A program made the position numbers and the translations under genes. Positions 1 to 5,242 of a DNA stretch of 8,452 bases are shown here, one piece after another. The DNA is from Roseovarius sp. (lineage in GTDB: Bacteria; Pseudomonadota; Alphaproteobacteria; Rhodobacterales; Rhodobacteraceae): assembly GCA_021767845.1 (NCBI GenBank), contig JAASSQ010000121.1:1-8452 (forward strand), written 5' to 3'. Below the pieces are notes generated by a model. It saw only the letters and a list, made by a program, of their open reading frames with translations, did no database searches and was not told the origin of the DNA. Position 1 is the stretch's first letter; the number at the start of each line of letters is the position of its first letter.

Positions 1-108
1 CCCCTACGGGCTGCCACTTCCCCCTCTCACGAACGGCAGCAGCCAGGCACCGGGTTGTATGCGCGGACACTGCCTTGCCACCCCGGATGGCCTGTTCCGG
101 CGCGCGGA

Positions 109-1119
109 TCAGCCCGCCGCACCATGCACGACATGCCGGCCCCGCCCGGCGGCTTTGGCCGCGTAGAGCGCCGCATCCGCATCCGCGATCATCTGCTCCG
201 CGCAGGCCCCGGGACAGGTGGCGCGCAACGTGGCGCCGATGCTGGCCGAGATGCGGCAGGTCTCGTCGCCATAGGGAACAGGCACCTCCAGCCGCGCGAT
301 CAGCCGCCGCGCCAGGTCATCCACCTGCGCGCGGCGCGACAGGCCCGGCAGCAGAAGCACGAATTCGTCCCCGCCCACGCGCAGCACCCGGTCTTCCGCC
401 CGTGTCTCGGCCAGCATGGCCCGCGCCGCCTGTTGCAAGACATGGTCGCCCGCCGCATGGCCCAGACGGTCATTCACCGCCTTGAAGAAATCCAGGTCCA
501 GGGCCATCAGCGCGAATTCCCCCCCGCCCTCGATCAGCCGGGACAGCACGGGTTGCAACGCGCGGCGATTGCCAAGCCCCGTCAGCGTGTCGGTAAAGGC
601 TTGTTCCTCGGCCGCGATCCGCGCCCCCTGCAGCCGCAGGTTCAGCTTGCGCGACGCCTCCATCGCCGCCGACTTGGCCTCGATCAGGTAGAGCATCTCG
701 ATCGCCAGGTCGGTGGCGGCGAAATCGCGGCTGGTCAGTCCGAAATCGCGCACCGCCTCGGGCAGGGCGATGCCGAAGGACAGGTTCACGACCGCCCCGC
801 CCGCAAGCCCTGCGCCCGCATCGCGCCCTAGCGGCGCAAGCACGCCCTTCAGCCCCGTGCCGGGCGGCCGGCGCAGCCGCAGGCGCAGCGGCTGCCCCGC
901 CAGCCCGCGCAGCGCGCGCATGGATCCGTCGATGCGCGGGCGGCGCAGCTCGAACACCTCGAGGAACCGGCGCGCCTCGATCCCCGCGGCGCCGACGACG
1001 CGTTCCAGCACCGGCCCGGCGTGCACGATATGCCCCGAGCGGGACAGCCGCAGATGCATCGGGCACAGCACGTCCAGCCAGTCGTCCACCGCCGGGGCGG
1101 CCATGGTCCGGCCCGTCAT
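109..1119 (-). CDS. Diguanylate cyclase with N-terminal HNOBA-like sensor domain
   Basis: A 336-residue cytoplasmic protein that should make cyclic di-GMP from two GTP. Residues about 15-165 resemble the HNOBA (H-NOX-associated, PAS-like) domain. A helical linker, likely a dimerising signalling helix around 143-173, leads into the GGDEF domain. The catalytic domain looks intact: TDTLTGLGNR at 176-185, DLDFFKAVND at 208-217, and GGDEF at 249-253. An RxxD inhibitory I-site (R240-D243) lies five residues before GGDEF, so product feedback is expected. No EAL domain and no membrane segment are seen. The start at 1119 overlaps the stop of the upstream H-NOX-like gene (ATGA), implying coupled translation; M6 is an alternative start. 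Known H-NOX/DGC pairs control c-di-GMP output through direct contact, and the overlap supports such a partnership here. What signal the partner senses is uncertain, because it lacks the heme ligand. Confidence 0.92.
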   Translation of the reverse strand: MTGRTMAAPAVDDWLDVLCPMHLRLSRSGHIVHAGPVLERVVGAAGIEARRFLEVFELRRPRIDGSMRALRGLAGQPLRLRLRRPPGTGLKGVLAPLGRDAGAGLAGGAVVNLSFGIALPEAVRDFGLTSRDFAATDLAIEMLYLIEAKSAAMEASRKLNLRLQGARIAAEEQAFTDTLTGLGNRRALQPVLSRLIEGGGEFALMALDLDFFKAVNDRLGHAAGDHVLQQAARAMLAETRAEDRVLRVGGDEFVLLLPGLSRRAQVDDLARRLIARLEVPVPYGDETCRISASIGATLRATCPGACAEQMIADADAALYAAKAAGRGRHVVHGAAG

Positions 1120-1706
1120 GGTGCCGCCCCGAGGGTGAACCTCCGGCCCTCGGCATGATCCCGGGCGGCCAGGGCGATCGCGATCCGCTCGCGCTCCTGC
1201 CCGCCCGCGTGCTCAAGCACCGCAAGCGCGCCGTAATCGTCGGCCAGCGCCCGCAACAGGCCCACGATCACGTGGCCGAACCCCGCCGAGGGCACCTGTC
1301 CGTCCCCGACCGTCAGGGTGTAGTGGTCGTCCCCGTGCGCGATCAGCGTCAGCGGCGGCAGACGCAGGTCGGGCATGGCCAGCCGCGCGCGGCCCGGCAG
1401 ATCCTCGAGCGAGTGCAGGAAATCGTCGAACGTCTCGCCCCCAAAGCGCAGCAGGCGCCGCACGGCCCCGGCATTCGGATGGGTCACAAGGTAGGTGCCG
1501 ATATCCTCAAGGATATCGCGCCGCGGCCGATCCAGCGCCGCCGCCACCTCGCGCAGCAGGCGCGGCGTGATCGCCGGGTCGTAGTTCAGCATCGCCTCGA
1601 ACTCGCCATAGCCCAGGTCGAGCCGCGCCATGATCCCGCGCCAGACATCATCGCCGTGGGAATCGCGCACGAACCGCTCGATCGCGCGGTTGATCAGGCC
1701 TTGCAT
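1116..1706 (-). CDS. H-NOX-fold (HNOB) protein lacking the heme-ligating His
   Basis: A 196-residue soluble protein with the classic H-NOX opening (MQGLINRAIERFV, then DVW near 20) and length. Such proteins normally bind heme through a proximal His and sense NO or O2, regulating a neighbouring kinase or cyclase. Placing FDDFLHSLEDLPGRARL (93-109) against my memory of the Shewanella H-NOX segment FDDFTSLVMGIHDVIHL matches without a gap, and the ligand His becomes Pro104. The YxSxR propionate-binding motif is reduced to YTLTV (129-133): Tyr kept, Ser and Arg lost. His98 is nearby but six residues off. The ATG at 1706 is preferred because GGAGG lies 5 nt upstream; a GTG at 1718 would add four residues but overlaps that ribosome binding site. 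The next gene is a cyclase starting inside this stop codon. The fold is clear; loss of canonical heme binding is inferred. Confidence 0.85.
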   Translation of the reverse strand: MQGLINRAIERFVRDSHGDDVWRGIMARLDLGYGEFEAMLNYDPAITPRLLREVAAALDRPRRDILEDIGTYLVTHPNAGAVRRLLRFGGETFDDFLHSLEDLPGRARLAMPDLRLPPLTLIAHGDDHYTLTVGDGQVPSAGFGHVIVGLLRALADDYGALAVLEHAGGQERERIAIALAARDHAEGRRFTLGAAP

Positions 1707-1807
1707 ATCCGCCTCCACTCACCAAGGCTCCCATCATGCCCGGCCACCGTTAAGGCCCCGTCAACACATTCAATTGTCACGATTTTTGCGCTTCCAACCG
1801 TCAACGC

Positions 1808-1836
1808 TTGCCGCACCCGCCGCGGGTTGCTACATC
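1808..1836 (+). promoter_or_regulatory. Candidate promoter for the riboswitch-thiY operon
   Basis: TTGCCG (1808-1813) and TACATC (1831-1836) are separated by exactly 17 bp. This would place the transcription start near 1843, immediately before the first pairing base of the TPP aptamer at 1844. The -10 match is poor (3 of 6), so most support comes from the position relative to the riboswitch. The spacer contains an inverted repeat, ACCCG-CCG-CGGGT (1815-1827). Confidence 0.35.
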
Positions 1837-1843
1837 TATCCTA

Positions 1844-1932
1844 TCCGTTGGGGTGCCTCGGGCAACCGGGGCTGAGAGGTCCGCGACCAACCCATCGAAC
1901 CTGATCCGGTCAGCACCGGCGGAGGGAACGGA
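1844..1932 (+). promoter_or_regulatory. TPP riboswitch (THI element)
   Basis: A complete thiamin pyrophosphate aptamer is readable. P1 is TCCGTT (1844-1849) with AACGGA (1927-1932), six pairs. P2 is GGGT (1851-1854) with ACCC (1890-1893). P3 is seven pairs (1855-1861 with 1866-1872, one G-T) closed by a GCAA tetraloop. The conserved pyrimidine-sensing CTGAGA lies at 1872-1877. P4 and P5 follow in the GAACCTGATCCGGT segment, with P5 being CCGGT (1906-1910) and ACCGG (1915-1919), and the conserved GGGAA ends near 1928. It sits upstream of thiY-tenA-thiZ-thiX in the same orientation. TPP binding normally turns such operons off, which suits an operon that scavenges the thiamin pyrimidine. Confidence 0.97.
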
Positions 1933-1989
1933 ACGCGCGCACCGCGCCCAGGCACCGCTCTTCCTTCCCCCGGCACCGGCACGAAAGGA
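1921..1989 (+). promoter_or_regulatory. Possible expression platform of the TPP riboswitch
   Basis: The aptamer 3' segment GGAGGGAA (1921-1928) can pair with TTCCTTCC (1961-1968), eight pairs including one G-T. Between them lies a smaller perfect hairpin (GCGCG 1935-1939 with CGCGC 1943-1947). This pairing would break P1 and P4. The same downstream segment can instead pair, as TCCTT (1962-1966), with AAGGA (1985-1989), the ribosome binding site of the leader ORF. The two pairings exclude each other, as expected for a translational switch: TPP bound, binding site hidden; TPP absent, site free. No T-run follows any hairpin, so an intrinsic terminator is unlikely. The pairings are seen; the switching is inferred. 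Confidence 0.4.
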
Positions 1990-1996
1990 CGAGACG

Positions 1997-2086
1997 ATGC
2001 ACAGACCATTCCAGACCTTCCGGCCCGACGGGCACCGCCGCGCCTGCCCCCTGTCCCTCCCGATCCCGCAAGGAGCGTTCTCATGA
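1997..2086 (+). CDS. Putative 29-residue leader ORF overlapping thiY
   Basis: An ATG at 1997 is preceded by AAAGGA (1984-1989) with 7-nt spacing and opens a frame of 29 codons. The peptide begins MHRPFQTFRPDG and ends IPQGAFS. Its TGA (2084-2086) overlaps the thiY ATG (2083) as ATGA, the same junction used between several genes of this window. The thiY ribosome binding site (2070-2075) lies inside its last codons, so ribosomes reading it would unfold that site. The peptide is basic and proline-rich, with no signal peptide or membrane segment and no family I recognise. It lies between the TPP aptamer and thiY, where it could serve to couple the riboswitch to thiY translation. The frame is open further upstream through the aptamer, so openness alone is weak evidence and it may be chance. 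Confidence 0.4.
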   Translation: MHRPFQTFRPDGHRRACPLSLPIPQGAFS

Positions 2087-3021
2087 CCCGTTTCATCGCC
2101 TTTCTCGCCGGCCTCGCGCTGGCCACGCCGGCCTTGGCGCAAGACAAGCTGACACTGGTTCTGGACTGGTTCGTCAATCCCAATCACGGGCCGATCATCG
2201 TGGCGCAGGAACGCGGCTATTTCGCCGAGGAAAACCTCGAGGTCGAGGTGATCGCCCCCGCCGATCCCTCCGCCCCGCCCAAGATGGCCGCCGCGGGCAA
2301 GGCCGATCTGGCGATCTCGTACCAGCCGCAACTGCACCTCCAGGTGGCCGAGGGCCTGCCGCTCGCCCGGGTCGGCACGCTGGTCGCAAGCCCGCTTAAT
2401 TGCCTTCTGGTGCTCGAGGACGGCCCGATTGACACCGTGGCCGACCTGAAAGGCGGCAAGGTCGGCTTTTCCGTCGCCGGTGTCGAAGAGGCGCTGCTAA
2501 GCGCGCTTCTGACCGATGCGGAGCTGACGCTCGATGACATCGACCTCATCAACGTCAACTGGTCGCTGTCGCCGTCGCTGATGTCCGGGCAGGTCGATGC
2601 CGTGATCGGCGCCTACCGCAATTTCGAACTGAACCAGATGGAGCTCGAAGAGGTCGAAGGCCGCTGCATGTATCTCGAGGAAATGGGCGTGCCTCCTTAT
2701 GACGAGCTGATCTATGTCGCCAACCCCGACACGGCCGACATGGACGCGATCGCCCGCTTCCTGCGCGCCACCGAGAAAGCGACCCAGTATATCGTGAACC
2801 ACCCGCAGCAAGCGTGGGAGATCTTCTCGGGCACCTCTGCCGATCTGCAGGACGAGTTGAACGCGATGGCCTGGACCGACACGATCCCGCGCTTCGCGCT
2901 GCGCCCCGCCGCGCTCGATCACGGGCGCTACCGCGACTTCAGCGCCTTCCTGGCGAATGCGGGTCTGCTCGACGCGGCGCAGCCCGTTTCCGACGTGGCC
3001 ATCGACCCGGCGGCCCAATGA
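2083..3021 (+). CDS. thiY: ThiY, periplasmic thiamin-pyrimidine-binding protein (NMT1/Thi5 family)
   Basis: A 312-residue substrate-binding protein of an ABC importer for thiamin pyrimidine precursors; the family is known to bind formylaminopyrimidine (FAMP). A signal peptide covers residues 1-19: short basic start, hydrophobic FIAFLAGLALA, and ALA before Gln20 for signal peptidase I. There is no lipobox Cys. The mature protein opens with the NMT1 pattern, LVLDWFVNPNHGPIIVAQERGYF (25-47 region), where W29, N32 and H35 match positions typical of pyrimidine-binding NMT1 proteins. The domain runs to about residue 250 and the length is usual for ThiY. AAGGAG (2070-2075), 7 nt before the ATG, is a strong ribosome binding site. 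It is the first structural gene after the TPP riboswitch, and its stop overlaps the tenA start. HMP itself as ligand cannot be excluded. Confidence 0.93.
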   Translation: MTRFIAFLAGLALATPALAQDKLTLVLDWFVNPNHGPIIVAQERGYFAEENLEVEVIAPADPSAPPKMAAAGKADLAISYQPQLHLQVAEGLPLARVGTLVASPLNCLLVLEDGPIDTVADLKGGKVGFSVAGVEEALLSALLTDAELTLDDIDLINVNWSLSPSLMSGQVDAVIGAYRNFELNQMELEEVEGRCMYLEEMGVPPYDELIYVANPDTADMDAIARFLRATEKATQYIVNHPQQAWEIFSGTSADLQDELNAMAWTDTIPRFALRPAALDHGRYRDFSAFLANAGLLDAAQPVSDVAIDPAAQ

Positions 3022-3695
3022 TGGTGGGCTACGGCGAAACCTTCGGCGCATGGCGCACGGCGGCGGGCGATCACTGGCCCGCCTACACCCGCCACGCCTT
3101 TGTCGAGGGGCTGCGCGACGGCAGCCTGCCGCGCGCGGCCTTCCTCGACTATCTCGTGCAGGATTACATCTTCCTGATCCATTTCTCCCGTGCCTGGGCT
3201 TTGGCCGTGACCAAGGCCGACACCGTGGACGAGATGCGCCTTGCGGCGGGCACCGTCAACGCGCTCATCAATGACGAGATCGCGCTGCACATCCGCACCT
3301 GCGCCGAGGCCGGTCTGACGGAGGCCGACCTCGCCCGGGCCGAGGAAAAGACCCAGAACATCGCCTATACGCGCTATGTTCTGGATGCCGGCCATTCCGG
3401 CGATTTCCTCGACCTGCTGGCGGCCCTCGCGCCCTGCGTGCTGGGCTATGGCGAGATCGGCGCGCGGCTGGCGCAGGAGGCCACGTCGCGAACCTATGCC
3501 GACTGGATCGCCACCTATGCCGGCGACGACTACCAGCAGGTCTGCCGCGACGTCGGTGCGCTCATCGACACTGCGGTGGCCCGTCGGCTGGGCGCCACGC
3601 CGCAGGACAGCCCGCGATGGCCGGCGCTCTGCGCCCGCTTTGCCACCGCCACCCGGCTGGAAGTGGGCTTCTGGGACATGGGGCTGGAGCGGTGA
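3018..3695 (+). CDS. tenA: TenA, aminopyrimidine aminohydrolase (thiaminase II)
   Basis: A 225-residue all-helical cytoplasmic enzyme. The family converts 4-amino-5-aminomethyl-2-methylpyrimidine to HMP during salvage of degraded thiamin, and can also cleave thiamin. Aligned by eye with Bacillus subtilis TenA, the catalytic residues are present: D49 in LVQDYIF, Y117, Cys140 in LAPCVLGYGEIG (nucleophile), Y144, Y167 in IATYAGD, and E215 in RLEVGFWD. This makes it a TenA_C (Cys-type) member. The residue equivalent to B. subtilis Y47 is Phe52. The start is the first of two tandem ATGs (3018, 3021); the first gives an ATGA overlap with the thiY stop. The GTG of thiZ in turn overlaps this stop. 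Lying between the binding protein and the ATPase, it fits the FAMP salvage route, which also needs a deformylase not found in this window. Confidence 0.95.
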   Translation: MMVGYGETFGAWRTAAGDHWPAYTRHAFVEGLRDGSLPRAAFLDYLVQDYIFLIHFSRAWALAVTKADTVDEMRLAAGTVNALINDEIALHIRTCAEAGLTEADLARAEEKTQNIAYTRYVLDAGHSGDFLDLLAALAPCVLGYGEIGARLAQEATSRTYADWIATYAGDDYQQVCRDVGALIDTAVARRLGATPQDSPRWPALCARFATATRLEVGFWDMGLER

Positions 3696-4414
3696 GCGCC
3701 CCGGCGCTGCATGTCTCGGGCACCGCCCGCATCGGGGCCGAGCACGTGTTCGGCCCGCTCACGCTCGACGCCGCGGGCGGGGCGTGGACCTGCCTTCTGG
3801 GCCCGTCCGGCGTGGGCAAGACCACCCTGCTGCGGCTCATCGCGGGGCTTGATGACGTGACCGGGTTCGCCGGCACGATCACCGCCTCGGACGGCCTGCC
3901 GCTTCAGGGGCGGCTGGCGCTGATGGCGCAAAGCGATCTGCTGATGCCGTGGCTCGACGTGGTGGACAATGCGCTGCTCGGCGCGCGGCTCAGGGGGAAC
4001 CGGCCCGACCGCGACCGCGCCCGCGAGGTGCTGGAACGGGTGGGCCTTGGCGATCACCTGCACAAGCGGCCCGGCCAGTTGTCGGGCGGGCAGCGGCAGC
4101 GCGTGGCGCTGGCCCGCACCCTGATGGAGGATCGCGCCATCGTCCTGCTGGACGAACCCTTCTCGGCGCTCGATGCGCGCACCCGGTCCCAGATGCAGGA
4201 CCTGGCCTGCGAGCTTCTGGCGGGCCGCACCGTCCTGATGGTCACCCACGATCCGGCCGAGGCGGCGCGCCTGGGAGACGCGATCCTCGTGATGTCGCCC
4301 GACCGGCTCGATCCGGTCGCCCCGCCGCCGGGGCCCGCGCCCCGCGCCGTGGACGATAACGCGACGCTCAGGGCGCAGGCCGCCCTGCTCACCCGCCTGC
4401 GAGAGGAGGCCTGA
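3692..4414 (+). CDS. thiZ: ThiZ, ABC transporter ATP-binding subunit for pyrimidine import
   Basis: A 240-residue ABC ATPase that would energise pyrimidine uptake on the inner face of the membrane. All motifs are intact: Walker A GPSGVGKTT (37-45), Q-loop Gln80, signature LSGGQRQR (130-137), Walker B VLLDEP with D154 and E155, D-loop SALD (158-161), and H-loop His186 in VTHD. It resembles the nitrate/sulfonate/taurine/pyrimidine importer group. The best start is GTG at 3692, which overlaps the tenA TGA (GTGA). This keeps the protein at the normal family length and places the beta-strand VSGTARIGAEHVFGPL correctly before Walker A. An ATG at 3617 would add 25 unlikely residues encoded over the tenA end. 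The ribosome binding site is poorly spaced, so translation is probably coupled to tenA. Confidence 0.94.
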   Translation: MSAPALHVSGTARIGAEHVFGPLTLDAAGGAWTCLLGPSGVGKTTLLRLIAGLDDVTGFAGTITASDGLPLQGRLALMAQSDLLMPWLDVVDNALLGARLRGNRPDRDRAREVLERVGLGDHLHKRPGQLSGGQRQRVALARTLMEDRAIVLLDEPFSALDARTRSQMQDLACELLAGRTVLMVTHDPAEAARLGDAILVMSPDRLDPVAPPPGPAPRAVDDNATLRAQAALLTRLREEA

Positions 4415-4418
4415 GCCG

Positions 4419-5174
4419 ATGCGCCTGCGCGGCCCCCTGCCCTCGGTCCTCGCCTCGGCCGGTCTTGCCATCGCGCTCTGGCAGGCGGTGGTACTCCTTG
4501 CCGCGCCACCCGCCTATATCCTGCCGGGGCCGTGGGACGTGGCCGAAACGCTCTGGATGGCGCGGGGGCAGATCGCGCATCACTCGGTCTATACCATGGC
4601 CGAGGTCTTGCTGGGCCTGACGCTTGGCGCGATCCTAGGGGCGCTTTCTGCAATCGGGCTGGCCGCCTCGCCGCTGGCGCAGGTGTTGCTGCGGCCCATG
4701 ATGGTCTTCAGCCAGGCGATCCCGGTTTTCGTGCTGGCCCCGATCCTGACGCTGTGGATGGGCTACGGCATCTGGCCCAAGGTCGTCATGGCCCTGCTCA
4801 TCATCTATTTCCCCGTCACCTCGGCCTTTTTCGACGCGCTGATGCGCCCGCCGGGGGCGTGGCTCGACCTGGCCCGCGTGATGGGTGCGACCCGCGCACG
4901 GATCATGTGGCATATCCGCATCCCCGCCGCGCTGCCGGGCCTGGCCTCGGGGCTGCGTCTGGCGGCGGTCTACGCGCCGATCGGCGTCATCATCAGCGAA
5001 TGGGTCGGCGCGTCGCGCGGCCTGGGGTACCTGATCCTGCTGGCGCTCGGCCGGGTGAAGGTGGACCTGATGTTCGCCACGACGCTGGCGCTGGCGGTCT
5101 TCACGCTGCTGACCTACGCGCTTGTCGATCGTATCTGCCGCCGCTGGCTCGACGCCCCCTCCGGCCCGGCCTGA
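4419..5174 (+). CDS. thiX: ThiX, ABC transporter permease for thiamin pyrimidine precursor
   Basis: A 251-residue inner-membrane permease of the BPD_transp_1 family, about six membrane segments. Hydrophobic stretches are visible near 11-30, 61-84, 96-116, 121-140, 172-192 and 216-238. The cytoplasmic loop that docks on the ATPase lies at about 149-172 (LDLARVMGATRARIMWHIRIPAALP), matching the EAA-loop pattern with the conserved Gly and I-x-L/I-P elements. The ATG at 4419 follows the thiZ stop by 4 nt. AGGAGG (4404-4409) is the strongest ribosome binding site of the operon, 9 nt upstream and inside the thiZ end. As last gene of the operon, it completes a ThiXYZ importer with TenA. The symbol follows the usual naming of the permease as ThiX; specificity rests on its neighbours and the riboswitch. 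Confidence 0.93.
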   Translation: MRLRGPLPSVLASAGLAIALWQAVVLLAAPPAYILPGPWDVAETLWMARGQIAHHSVYTMAEVLLGLTLGAILGALSAIGLAASPLAQVLLRPMMVFSQAIPVFVLAPILTLWMGYGIWPKVVMALLIIYFPVTSAFFDALMRPPGAWLDLARVMGATRARIMWHIRIPAALPGLASGLRLAAVYAPIGVIISEWVGASRGLGYLILLALGRVKVDLMFATTLALAVFTLLTYALVDRICRRWLDAPSGPA

Positions 5175-5193
5175 GGGCAATGCTGCACTGCAG

Positions 5194-5232
5194 TACCGAC
5201 GTGATACCGACGTTATACCGACGTGATACCGA
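5194..5232. repeat. Tandem 11-bp repeat, about 3.5 copies
   Basis: TACCGACGTGA (5194-5204), TACCGACGTTA (5205-5215) and TACCGACGTGA (5216-5226) follow head to tail, then TACCGA (5227-5232). The units differ at one base. The period is close to one turn of the DNA helix. They fill most of the 68-bp gap between the converging ends of thiX and the MttB-family gene. A perfect palindrome, CTGCA-C-TGCAG (5183-5193), abuts the array on the left. The function is unknown; no hairpin-plus-T-run terminator is visible here. Confidence 0.9.
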
Positions 5233-5242
5233 AGCCGGTTTT

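Noticed and set aside
1..108. Possible hairpin from GGCTGCC (9-15) and GGCAGC (36-41), and possible gene remnants
   Set aside because: The loop is about 20 nt, there is no T-run on either strand, and no protein or RNA gene is recognisable in the 108 bases.
55..831. Long plus-strand frames antisense to the diguanylate cyclase
   Set aside because: Rich in Arg, Pro, Gln and His as expected of GC-rich shadow frames; no domain is recognisable, while the minus strand encodes clear GGDEF motifs.
1707..1718. GTG start giving a four-residue longer H-NOX-like protein
   Set aside because: The codons overlap the GGAGG that serves the ATG at 1706, and H-NOX proteins typically begin M-x-G as at 1706.
1733..1764. 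Promoter for the H-NOX-like/cyclase operon (TTGACG at 1764-1759, CATGAT at 1738-1733, minus strand)
   Set aside because: The spacing is 20 bp and the -10 match is weak. The -35-like hexamer is good, but not enough to call a promoter.
5175..5242. Bidirectional intrinsic terminator between thiX and the methyltransferase gene
   Set aside because: The repeats are direct, not inverted. The palindrome at 5183-5193 has a one-base loop and no T-run, so no terminator hairpin forms.
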